Below are positions 1 to 6,018 of a stretch of DNA of 6,497 bases, in pieces. Source of the DNA: Clostridia bacterium. Lineage in GTDB: Bacteria; Bacillota; Clostridia; DSM-8532. The notes under the pieces are model-generated. The model was not told where the DNA came from. It did no database searches and saw only the letters and a program-made list of their open reading frames with translations. The number at the start of each line of letters is the position of its first letter. The stretch's first letter is position 1. The position numbers and the translations under genes were made by a program. Location of the stretch: positions 1-6,497 of the forward strand of contig JAOABT010000073.1 of the NCBI GenBank assembly GCA_026418215.1, given 5' to 3'.

Positions 1-173
1 GACCAGCGCTGATCGGCATTTTTTTCAGCCAGGACTTGTCCGGTCTCCATATCCATCAGGATGAAGGCACCGGCGGTCAATTGAGGCTGGGATTCGGCAT
101 AGGAAGGGACAGTCCCGAAAACTGCAGTAATCATAAAAAGAGCTGTATATATGAAAATAAGATACTTCTTCAA
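1..173 (-). CDS. D-alanyl-D-alanine carboxypeptidase (peptidase S11, penicillin-binding protein 5/6 type), N-terminal part only
   Basis: Only the first 57 codons are present; the gene continues past the left edge of the window. The start is a TTG at 173-171, preceded by AGGAGT (186-181) at 7 nt spacing. Residues 1-26 form a signal peptide: MKK, a hydrophobic core, and a cleavage site after PSYA. The mature part begins with AGAFILMDMETGQVLAEKNA, the characteristic opening strand of S11 DD-carboxypeptidases. The catalytic SxxK would come shortly after and is not in the window. Known family role: these extracytoplasmic enzymes remove the terminal D-Ala of peptidoglycan pentapeptides and control cross-linking. 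The gene is divergent from the comEA-like gene and has its own promoter. DacA, DacB and DacF cannot be told apart from this fragment, so no symbol is given. Confidence 0.85.
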   Translation of the reverse strand, partial: MKKYLIFIYTALFMITAVFGTVPSYAESQPQLTAGAFILMDMETGQVLAEKNADQRW

Positions 174-224
174 AATAATCACTCCTGAAATTTATAAACC
201 ATAGACCTTAATAGTCTAAATTAC

Positions 225-253
225 ATTATAGAGGAGTGCAAGGCTTTACTCAA
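225..253 (-). promoter_or_regulatory. Predicted sigma-A promoter of the carboxypeptidase gene
   Basis: On the minus strand, TTGAGT (253-248) and a perfect TATAAT (230-225) are separated by 17 nt. This leaves a leader of roughly 45 nt before the TTG start at 173. It is divergent from the comEA promoter in the same 170-bp gap. Read from sequence only. Confidence 0.6.
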
Positions 254-299
254 GAAACATCTTTAAAAGGATGAATTTGTTAGAAAAGAGAAAGAGACA

Positions 300-327
300 T
301 TGACCAGAAGGTATATTATGGGATAAT
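300..327 (+). promoter_or_regulatory. Predicted sigma-A promoter of the comEA-like gene
   Basis: TTGACC (300-305) and GATAAT (322-327) are separated by 16 nt. The predicted transcript would start about 25 nt before the ATG at 360, leaving just room for the GGAGGG ribosome binding site at 350-355. Confidence 0.55.
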
Positions 328-359
328 GGAAATAAATAGGACATTTGTCGGAGGGAATT

Positions 360-887
360 ATGGAGGTCCGTATTAAAGATAAGTCCTACAAAATATGCTG
401 GGAATATATTGTGGCACCTTTGCTTTTTCTAATAGCCATCCTTGTGCTTCTCCTGTCCAGTCATACGTTTTCTAAAGAAACGTGTATAAGCCTTGAACGA
501 CGGCCTCAGGCGACAGTGGTTTCGTCCCCCCATGGATCGCAAGAAGTTGACAAGCAACCATCCTCAAAGACTGAGGAGAACCTTTCTCAGAGGGGAGCTC
601 CCGCAAAAGAGGGTGCCGTTGAAAATCAAGGGGAGAAGAGCCAACAGAGTGTGAAGTCAACTGCTTCGGCCGATGCCCCAAAAGATAAGCAGCAAGCCAT
701 TGTCAACATAAATAGCGCAGGTGTTCAGGAGCTTATGACGCTGCCCTACATCGGGGAAGTCAAGGCCAAGGCCATTGTCGCATATAGGGAGGCCCATGGG
801 CCGTTTAAAAGGGCGGAGGATCTTTTAAACATCAAGGGTATTGGACCAAAAACACTTGAAAAGCTGCGACCTTTTATCGCACTGTAA
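360..887 (+). CDS. comEA: ComEA-like membrane-anchored helix-hairpin-helix DNA-binding protein
   Basis: A 175-residue protein. The ATG at 360 is chosen because GGAGGG (350-355) precedes it; an in-frame TTG at 345 would start upstream of that site and is rejected. Residues 15-34 form one membrane segment. Residues 36-112 are a polar, low-complexity linker rich in S, K, E and Q. Residues 113-175 are two helix-hairpin-helix motifs (NINSAGVQELMTLPYIGEVKA, then NIKGIGPKTLEKLRPFI), the classic ComEA C-terminus. In competent bacteria ComEA sits outside the membrane and binds incoming double-stranded DNA for ComEC. Unlike B. subtilis ComEA, no SLBB-like oligomerisation domain is evident in the linker. 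No comEB or comEC follows; the next gene is rnpB. DNA binding is well supported, while a role in competence is inferred from the family. Confidence 0.82.
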   Translation: MEVRIKDKSYKICWEYIVAPLLFLIAILVLLLSSHTFSKETCISLERRPQATVVSSPHGSQEVDKQPSSKTEENLSQRGAPAKEGAVENQGEKSQQSVKSTASADAPKDKQQAIVNINSAGVQELMTLPYIGEVKAKAIVAYREAHGPFKRAEDLLNIKGIGPKTLEKLRPFIAL

Positions 888-908
888 TCCTCGACCTCTA
901 ATTCCCAT

Positions 909-938
909 TTGACGAAAGTATAAGTTATCCTGTAAAAT
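909..938 (+). promoter_or_regulatory. Predicted rnpB promoter
   Basis: TTGACG (909-914) and TAAAAT (933-938) are separated by 18 nt; TGTAAA at 931-936 with 16 nt is an alternative reading. The expected start near 945 lies just upstream of the P1 helix of RNase P RNA. No terminator is visible between the comEA stop (887) and this point, so read-through from comEA is also possible. Confidence 0.5.
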
Positions 939-957
939 GACATATTACAGATGAATA

Positions 958-1324
958 ACGAGTAGGCCGGATGGTCGCGGGCGCAGTGCCGAAAGGCCGC
1001 GCACGAGGAAAGTCCGGGCTCCATAGGGCAAGGGTGCCGGGTAACCCCCGGTGAAGGTGACTTCAAGGAAAGTGCAACAGAAATAAACCGCAAGGCGCTT
1101 TTCACTAACGTGAAAGAGCGCTTTGTAAGGGTGGAAAGGTGAGGTAAGAGCTCACCGGCTCGACGGCGACGAAGGGCGCTCTGTAAACCCCACCTGGAGC
1201 AACACCGTGACAAGGGACAATAGGGCGGCCCGCCTGTTCCTTAGAGGTGGCTGAAGCCTTGTAGCAATACCAGGCGTAGATAGATGATCGTTCAAGACAG
1301 AACCCGGCTTACAGGTCTGCTCGT
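958..1324 (+). ncRNA. rnpB: RNase P RNA, bacterial type A, complete
   Basis: This is the catalytic RNA of RNase P, which cuts the 5' leader from pre-tRNAs. The universally conserved blocks are present in order: GAGGAAAGTCCGGGCTCC (from 1005), the AGTGCAACAGAAATAAACCGC region (from 1070), TAAACCCCACC with GGAGCAA (about 1183-1202), TAGATAGATGATCG (from 1277), and GACAGAACCCGGCTTA (from 1296). P1 is formed by ACGAGTAG.CC at 958 onward with GGTCTGCTCGT ending at 1324. A strong P12-like hairpin (1096-1124) and a P18-like stem-loop (1257-1275) are visible. The order and the P18 element fit type A rather than the B. subtilis type B fold. At about 367 nt it is of normal length. It has its own predicted promoter and terminator. 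The exact ends are estimated from P1 pairing. Confidence 0.96.
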
Positions 1325-1339
1325 ATTTTAAGCAAAATG

Positions 1340-1368
1340 AACCGCGCGAGGAATTCGGGTGGTTTTTT
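1340..1368 (+). terminator. Intrinsic terminator of rnpB
   Basis: AACCGC (1340-1345) pairs with GTGGTT (1359-1364), and inside it CGA pairs with TCG around a GGAAT loop, with one G/G mismatch. The stem runs into a T tract (1363-1368). It lies 15 nt after the end of P1, as expected for rnpB. Confidence 0.8.
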
Positions 1369-1607
1369 GTTATTCATGTAATATTTTCTCCAATAGGACA
1401 TACTGTTGTCAGCTTTATCCGCTATAATAAGGTTTAAGGCATTATGTGGATAAACCAGGGGAGCTATAACGCCGACAAATCTAAGAATTCCTTGAAGTAT
1501 TCAGAAACGCCAAGTAACGAACAGGAACATCGATAGATTAGGGAAATCCGAAGTAATTGAGTTCATACGTCGTCAGCTGAAGTACCCCTGTAGAACGTGA
1601 GGAATCA
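1369..1607 (+). other. Gap between rnpB and the YcaQ-family gene, with possible structured leader
   Basis: No gene is seen here. Three complementary segments stand out. CAGGGG (1456-1461) is complementary to CCCCTG (1585-1590). AATCTA (1478-1483) is complementary to TAGATT (1534-1539). ATTCCT (1487-1492) is complementary to AGGAAT (1600-1605), which overlaps the ribosome binding site of the next gene. I do not recognise a known riboswitch consensus. Each match is short, so a regulatory leader is only a possibility. Confidence 0.3.
1401..1428 (+). promoter_or_regulatory. Possible promoter of the YcaQ-family gene (weak)
   Basis: A perfect TATAAT lies at 1423-1428. The best-spaced -35 candidate is poor (TACTGT at 1401-1406, 16 nt); the better-looking TTGTCA at 1406-1411 is only 11 nt away, too close. 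If used, it would give a leader of about 170 nt before the ATG at 1608. Confidence 0.35.
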
Positions 1608-2843
1608 ATGGAGAGCATTCAATTATCAAAGCAGGAAGCTAAGCGCTTTCTGATAAAGTACCACGGACTCGATGGTGCAGAGACCTTCCATGGGAAAGAA
1701 GGCATTCTTCAATATATCAAGCGCGTGGGCTGCATACAGTTCGACCCTTTGAACGTCGTGGGACATAACCCTGATCTGGTCTTACAATCCCGCATTAGGG
1801 GCTATAAGGTGGAAATGCTGGAGGAGCTTCTGTACAAAGATCGCTCACTAATCGACGGCTGGGACAAGATGATGGCCATATACCTTACCGAGGACTGGCC
1901 TAAATTCGCTCGCATTCGTAGAGAGAGAGAAAAGGAACTGATCTGGGTTCTGGAAGGACGTGGTTCTTCTGGGGCGATCGGCATGACCGATCAGGTGCGC
2001 AGCGCCCTTCTTGAAAGGGGGCCGATGCTTTCTACGCAACTCAAGCTCGGGAGCGGCGGAATTGGTACATGGGGTCACAAGAACCTTTCAGGTGTCGCCA
2101 TGGACTACATGTTCAATATTGGAGAGCTAGGTGTTTTTGCAAAAAGAAACACCCAAAAAATTTATGATCTGATAGAGCGACTTCTTCCCAAGGAGCTCCT
2201 GGATTGTAATGATCCCTTTGAAACCGACAGAGCCTTTTATAAGTGGTATTTTGAACGTAGAGTCGGAAGCATCGGTATGCTCTGGAGCCGATTCGGTGGA
2301 GGCTGGCTGGGGTATTACCTTAATGATAAAGCCCTGCGTGAGTCTGTTCTTAGTGAGCTAGTCGAAGACAAGCACCTGCAATGTATCACTATCGAAGGAT
2401 TTAAGGATGTCTTCTATATGCGTCCCCAGGATGCAAAGCTTCTTGAAGATAAGGGACATGAGCATGAGGAAAAGGTTTCGCGGATTCTAGCGCCATTGGA
2501 TAACCTCTTGTGGGACAGGGATCTGGTAACGAGGCTGTTTGGATTTACCTACACCTGGGAGGTTTACGTACCGGCTGTTAAGAGAAAATATGGCTACTAT
2601 GTTTTGCCTGTCCTTTATGGCGATGAGCTTGTGGCACGCTTTGAACCCGATATTCAAAGAGGCAGTGATCCCCTAAGAATAAAAAACTGGTGGTGGGAAG
2701 AGGGTCTGGATGTTTCAAAGGAGCTGAAGTCAGCCGTTAAAAAGGAGCTAAAAGCCTTCTGCAAGTATCTAGGTGCCTCAGGGGTTGATCCGGAAAGTTT
2801 GAAGCTGATTAATGCGAAGAGCAGAGGAACCGGAACAAAATAG
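1608..2843 (+). CDS. ycaQ: YcaQ-family (AZL, winged-helix) DNA glycosylase
   Basis: A 411-residue protein, the same size as E. coli YcaQ. The ATG at 1608 is preceded by GTGAGGA (1597-1603). The N-terminal block GCIQFDPLNVVGHNPDLVLQ (41-60) matches the conserved catalytic region of the family, including the Q-hydrophobic-D motif (Q44-F45-D46) that marks the YcaQ branch, in contrast to QxQ in AlkZ. The C-terminal family signature is also clear: LAPLDNLLWDR (294-304), YVPAVKRKYGYYVLP (320-334) and LVARFEPDIQR (341-351). Known family role: these enzymes excise alkylated bases, and E. coli YcaQ unhooks DNA interstrand crosslinks. One difference is that E. coli has a YWAHEACF segment where this protein has GWDKMMAI (84-91), so substrate range may differ. 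No neighbour suggests a partner or a natural-product cluster. Confidence is high for the family and moderate for the exact substrate. Confidence 0.85.
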   Translation: MESIQLSKQEAKRFLIKYHGLDGAETFHGKEGILQYIKRVGCIQFDPLNVVGHNPDLVLQSRIRGYKVEMLEELLYKDRSLIDGWDKMMAIYLTEDWPKFARIRREREKELIWVLEGRGSSGAIGMTDQVRSALLERGPMLSTQLKLGSGGIGTWGHKNLSGVAMDYMFNIGELGVFAKRNTQKIYDLIERLLPKELLDCNDPFETDRAFYKWYFERRVGSIGMLWSRFGGGWLGYYLNDKALRESVLSELVEDKHLQCITIEGFKDVFYMRPQDAKLLEDKGHEHEEKVSRILAPLDNLLWDRDLVTRLFGFTYTWEVYVPAVKRKYGYYVLPVLYGDELVARFEPDIQRGSDPLRIKNWWWEEGLDVSKELKSAVKKELKAFCKYLGASGVDPESLKLINAKSRGTGTK

Positions 2844-3239
2844 GTCCTTTGCGGTTGGCATGGATATATCCAGTAATCATGCCGCTTTGTCCATAAAAGG
2901 TGTTATGTCTCAGGTTTCCTTCTTTTATGTCAGTTTACCGCCACCGGGCATTGTCACGCGAAGAGATGTAAAGAGACAATTCTTGCAAAGTTTGATTAAT
3001 CTTTTGTATAGCTTTAAATAAGACCTTCTGAAATTAAGCGGACAAATGATCAAGATAATTTGGAAAATGACAAAAAATTCACATTTACGCCGGAAGTCGT
3101 TTTTTGTATGCTTATGTCAAGGGAAAATGGTTCGTAAAAAATAGAAGCGGATGTATTTTTAAATGGGGCAAGCGATAGGCAAAGAACTCTTTTCCTTGAT
3201 ATAGAGAAGCTTGGTTTTCAAAGTGAATTCCTCTTTGGG

Positions 3240-3262
3240 CTGCCTGAAAGGGCAGTTTTTTT
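3240..3262 (+). terminator. Intrinsic terminator, plus strand
   Basis: CTGCC (3240-3244) pairs perfectly with GGCAG (3251-3255) around TGAAAG, followed directly by seven T residues (3256-3262). The minus-strand reading lacks a T tract, so it acts on plus-strand transcripts. The nearest upstream gene, ycaQ, ends 400 bp earlier, so it either ends a long ycaQ 3' tail or an unannotated transcript in the gap. Confidence 0.6.
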
Positions 3263-3355
3263 CTGTCTGTTTTCGGGTAATATAAGCAACCGATTCTACG
3301 GCAGCGGAGAGGAGGAAAGTTGAGCAAGAGATGGCAGCTTGTGCCGGCGATTTTA

Positions 3356-3416
3356 ACCTTTGTCATCCGTCTTTTGGCTTCCAGGGTAAAACAACCGCAT
3401 AGCCGTCGACAAAGGT
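3356..3416. repeat. Inverted repeat, 9-bp perfect arms, abutting the deacetylase stop codon
   Basis: ACCTTTGTC (3356-3364) and GACAAAGGT (3408-3416) are perfect inverted copies 43 bp apart. A nested GGCT/AGCC pair lies inside. The right arm ends 2 bp from the deacetylase stop (TGA, 3421-3419). Neither outer edge has a T tract, so it is not a standard terminator, but it could form a 3'-end hairpin in minus-strand mRNA. Confidence 0.5.
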
Positions 3417-3418
3417 AC

Positions 3419-4882
3419 TCAGGGCTTCTTCTTATCCAGCATGGGCGGCCTTGCCGGGTCATAAACCTTTTCCACATTGAAAAGCTCCTTCATGACCTCC
3501 GGGGAATGAACCATCTTGTAGCCATCCAGGTCAATGCGTTCCATGAACACATTGTTGCCGTACACATGGTAGTAGGGCCTGCTGCCAACCCCGCAATACA
3601 CATGAAAGCCTTTGGATACAATGTATTTTAAGCGTTCATCCTCTTGTGGGAACGAGGCTCCGAAGGGAGCTATGTAAAGATTTGTGGGCCCCACAATGCT
3701 TCCGACCTCTTTAAGCCAGCGCTCCATATCATATTTTAAATAGCCAAGGGTGATGGTCCTTTCCGAATAGCTGCGCCGGTGTGTGAAGCTGTGGCAGGCA
3801 AAGGCCCAGCCTGTCGCCTTCAGCTTATCTACCACTGGCTGAACCTTGGCTTGCTCTTTTTCCCAATCCGGGTTGTTATGAATGGTGCGGTAACCAAGAA
3901 TGCCCTCATAACCCGTAATGGCTAGAATGCCCTTGGCTCCTTTATAGGAGAAGTCGGGATTTTCCTTGACAAAATCATCAAGGATGGGCACCACATCTCC
4001 GTCCCTCGTCACAATCTCATTACCTTGGGGAGTCTTCACAAGGGTTGCAACCTCTCCCTTGTCATCGAGCACAAGCTTTTCGGCAAAGCCGTCCTTTTCC
4101 ATGTATTTGTAGTAGCTGACGTCATCTACTGAAATAATCAAGGGCTTTTTGCCCTTCGGAAGCATGATATCATTTTGAACCACTTTGCCTGCAGCATCGG
4201 TTGAGAACATATCTCTGAGGTCAATCAGGGTGTAGCCCCTGTCATACATTTCCTGGAGCATCAGCTTGAATTCGCGGACCGTTGTCATCCAGTCATTGTA
4301 GCCCTGCTCCATACCGTCACCGGTGAAGCAAAGCTCGGGATAGACAATCAGGCTGTGAAAAAAGACATGGTATACCGGGCCCTCGTATTTGACAAGGGCT
4401 GCAGCCAAATGAGCGGCATTGTTCTTGAGGGTGATGAGTTCTTTGTTGTCTGGAAACTCTTTGAGGGCTTGGTCTAAAAGGTTACTGGCCTTAAGGTAAA
4501 AGGTTTTGTCTATGAGCGCCTGCCCCTGGTTTAGGTAATCCTTGATGATGGTACTATTACAATCGGCGAGCTTTGCCTGGGCATCGGAATAGTGTTCGGC
4601 GTCCAAAGGGAGAACGCCTGAGAGATAAGTCTTGGCTTCTTTGTAGTTCTTTTTTTCAAGATACATAAGGCCCTGGGCGTAATTGAACCGGCATTCGGCG
4701 AGTAGCTTGGGATCGGGTGCTGGTTCATTTGAAGCGGGTAAAGCAGAAGGTGAAGCTGTAGGGACGGAGGAAACCTCGGAACGAACAGGCAAAGCCGCGG
4801 GTGCGAAGAAGCTGTAATAGACTCCTGCGCAAACGGCAAGAAGCATTATGAGAATAATTGCCAGCGTTAACCCTTTCTTCGT
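3419..4882 (-). CDS. Polysaccharide deacetylase (NodB-like) family protein with signal anchor and TPR-like region
   Basis: A 487-residue protein if it starts at the ACG at 4882-4880; the first in-frame ATG is at 4846. The ACG is preferred because GAGGGG (4895-4890) lies exactly 7 nt upstream and the reading starts with a (M)KKGLTLAIILIMLLAVCAGV anchor, whereas the ATG lacks a ribosome binding site and cuts the anchor in half. Next come a P/A/S-rich linker (about 30-58) and a helical TPR-like region (about 60-165, FNYAQGLMYLEKKNYKEAKTYL and similar). The NodB-like part shows divergent motifs: ISVDDVSYY (250-258) for the metal-binding DD, CHSFTH (363-368) for HxxxH, and IAPFGAS (404-410). Known family role: metal-dependent removal of acetyl groups from peptidoglycan or other glycans. 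Extracytoplasmic location is inferred from the anchor. The substrate is unknown. It has its own promoter and is divergent from metA. Confidence 0.75.
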   Translation of the reverse strand, partial: TKKGLTLAIILIMLLAVCAGVYYSFFAPAALPVRSEVSSVPTASPSALPASNEPAPDPKLLAECRFNYAQGLMYLEKKNYKEAKTYLSGVLPLDAEHYSDAQAKLADCNSTIIKDYLNQGQALIDKTFYLKASNLLDQALKEFPDNKELITLKNNAAHLAAALVKYEGPVYHVFFHSLIVYPELCFTGDGMEQGYNDWMTTVREFKLMLQEMYDRGYTLIDLRDMFSTDAAGKVVQNDIMLPKGKKPLIISVDDVSYYKYMEKDGFAEKLVLDDKGEVATLVKTPQGNEIVTRDGDVVPILDDFVKENPDFSYKGAKGILAITGYEGILGYRTIHNNPDWEKEQAKVQPVVDKLKATGWAFACHSFTHRRSYSERTITLGYLKYDMERWLKEVGSIVGPTNLYIAPFGASFPQEDERLKYIVSKGFHVYCGVGSRPYYHVYGNNVFMERIDLDGYKMVHSPEVMKELFNVEKVYDPARPPMLDKKKP

Positions 4883-4889
4883 AAAAATT

Positions 4890-4896
4890 CCCCTCT
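4890..4896 (-). promoter_or_regulatory. Ribosome binding site that decides the deacetylase start
   Basis: AGAGGGG on the minus strand, 7 nt before the ACG codon at 4882-4880. No comparable site precedes the ATG at 4846. This is the main reason for placing the start at a non-AUG codon. Confidence 0.65.
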
Positions 4897-4926
4897 TCGA
4901 CTTGTTTTTACAGGTTATCTTTTTTA

Positions 4927-4953
4927 ATTATATCACAATAAATAATTGAACAA
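4927..4953 (-). promoter_or_regulatory. Predicted promoter of the deacetylase gene (extended -10)
   Basis: On the minus strand, a perfect TATAAT (4932-4927) is preceded by TGA, forming an extended -10. A TTGTTC (4953-4948) sits 15 nt upstream, slightly close. The predicted transcript begins near 4920, about 38 nt before the ACG start. Confidence 0.55.
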
Positions 4954-4998
4954 TGGTGTTTTGTCATTTTACAGAGCTAAAGTTCTAGGTATTAGCCA

Positions 4999-5027
4999 TT
5001 GACAGGCTCCCTTCTTACCCATAAAAT
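4999..5027 (+). promoter_or_regulatory. Predicted sigma-A promoter of metA
   Basis: A consensus TTGACA (4999-5004) and TAAAAT (5022-5027) are separated by 17 nt. The leader is only about 35 nt, too short for a SAM (S-box) or T-box riboswitch, which often control methionine genes in Firmicutes. An imperfect CGAT(N7)ATCG inverted repeat at about 5037-5051 is the only possible operator seen. Confidence 0.75.
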
Positions 5028-5069
5028 CATATTAACCGATAAGTTTAATCGTGTTTAGGAGGGACTATC

Positions 5070-5990
5070 ATGCCGATCAAGATACCAAACAACCTTCCAG
5101 CCTACGAAACCCTGCAGCATGAGAATATCTTTGTTATGAGCGAGGACAGAGCGGCCCACCAGGACATCCGTCCTCTTAAAATAGCCATCATGAACCTGAT
5201 GCCCACAAAGATTGTAACTGAAACCCAGATATTAAGGCTCATAGGCAACTCCCCTCTGCAGGTTGACGTGGAGCTTTTGCATCCTAAGTCCTACACCTCG
5301 AGGAATACGCCTGAGGAGCATCTGAACCTCTTTTACAAAACATTTGACGAGGTTAAGCATAAAAAGTTCGACGGGCTCATTATTACTGGAGCGCCTGTTG
5401 AAACCATGCCCTTTGAAGAGGTCGCATACTGGGACGAGCTTAAAGAAATCATGGACTGGAGCGTCACCAATGTTTTTTCGACCTTCCATATTTGCTGGGG
5501 GGCTCAAGCAGGCCTTTACCACCATTATGGAATTCCTAAGTATCCGCTTGAAAAAAAGATGTTCGGGGTTTTCCCACATACGGTAACCGAAAAGTATGTA
5601 AAGCTTTTCAGGGGCTTTGATGACCTGTTTTATGTACCCCAGTCCCGTCATACTGAGGTCCGCAGAGCCGACATCGAAAAGGTGGAGGGGCTAAGGATTC
5701 TTTCAGAATCCGAGGAATCAGGCATCTATGTTGTGGCATCCCTTGACGGACGTCAAATCTTTGTTACAGGCCATTCAGAGTATGACCCCACAACGCTTCA
5801 GGATGAATATATACGCGATATCAATAAAGGCATGATGATAGAAGTTCCCAGAAACTACTATCCCGGAGACGACCCGAAAAAGCCGCCAATCGTGAGTTGG
5901 CGCGCCCATGCCAATCTGCTTTATGCCAATTGGCTGAACTATTACGTTTATCAGGAAACTCCCTTTGATCTGGACAATATTCGTAAATAA
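5070..5990 (+). CDS. metA: Homoserine O-acetyltransferase (MetA family)
   Basis: A 306-residue protein, full length for MetA. The ATG at 5070 follows AGGAGG (5057-5062) at 7 nt. Every active-site landmark falls on the usual family number: K47 in IMNLMPTK, nucleophile C142 in HICWGAQAG, and H235 and E237 in TGHSEYD. Position 111 is Glu (TGAPVE). Published work on the family links Glu111 to acetyl-CoA use, as in B. cereus, and Gly111 to succinyl-CoA use, as in E. coli, so this is predicted to be an acetyltransferase despite the common label 'homoserine O-succinyltransferase'. The enzyme activates homoserine for the first committed step of methionine synthesis in the cytoplasm. It is a single-gene unit: its own promoter lies upstream and a strong terminator downstream, and no other methionine gene is in the window. 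Confidence 0.96.
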   Translation: MPIKIPNNLPAYETLQHENIFVMSEDRAAHQDIRPLKIAIMNLMPTKIVTETQILRLIGNSPLQVDVELLHPKSYTSRNTPEEHLNLFYKTFDEVKHKKFDGLIITGAPVETMPFEEVAYWDELKEIMDWSVTNVFSTFHICWGAQAGLYHHYGIPKYPLEKKMFGVFPHTVTEKYVKLFRGFDDLFYVPQSRHTEVRRADIEKVEGLRILSESEESGIYVVASLDGRQIFVTGHSEYDPTTLQDEYIRDINKGMMIEVPRNYYPGDDPKKPPIVSWRAHANLLYANWLNYYVYQETPFDLDNIRK

Positions 5991-6018
5991 TCAAACGGAG
6001 GCTCAGGTTAAGAAGTTC

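Larger units (their letters stand above)
2844..3418. other. 575-bp gap between convergent genes; no convincing gene
   Basis: This gap lies beyond the 3' ends of the ycaQ and deacetylase genes. Short open frames exist on both strands, but none resembles a known protein or combines a good start with protein-like composition. It contains a perfect 12-bp palindrome (TGGATATATCCA, 2861-2872), an AT-rich stretch at about 3020-3110, a plus-strand terminator hairpin (3240-3262), a strong but apparently purposeless ribosome binding site (3308-3315), and a 9-bp inverted repeat at the deacetylase stop codon (3356-3416). A small RNA ending at 3262 or debris of a lost gene are both possible; neither is demonstrated. 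Confidence 0.5.

Noticed and set aside
746..1213. 155-codon open frame on the minus strand
   Set aside because: It lies across the comEA 3' end and the RNase P RNA gene; it has no ribosome binding site or recognisable protein content.
1340..1368. T-box-like antiterminator motif in the hairpin after rnpB
   Set aside because: The CCGCG and GGTGG pieces are in the wrong order and lack T-box stems; position and T tract fit an ordinary rnpB terminator.
2861..2872. 12-bp palindrome TGGATATATCCA as an operator
   Set aside because: It lies inside the 3' gap with no promoter beside it; a single palindrome of this size is weak evidence.
2812..3021. 69-codon open frame on the plus strand overlapping the ycaQ end
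   Set aside because: There is no clear ribosome binding site and no recognisable domain; it is most likely chance.
3030..3110. Possible decayed insertion-sequence end in the AT-rich stretch
   Set aside because: There are no terminal inverted repeats, target duplication or transposase remnants; the impression rests on composition only.
3356..3416. Integron attC-like recombination site
   Set aside because: Its size and inverted symmetry are suggestive, but the outer boxes do not fit RYYYAAC/GTTRRRY and no integrase or cassette array is present.
3112..3477. 121-codon open frame on the minus strand
   Set aside because: It overlaps the deacetylase 3' end in another frame; its composition (Cys/Arg/His rich) is not protein-like and no domain is recognised.
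931..4973. 12-mer TGTAAAATGACA shared between 931-942 (plus) and 4962-4973 (minus)
   Set aside because: A few 12-mer coincidences are expected in 6.5 kb read on both strands; at rnpB it simply covers the -10 region.
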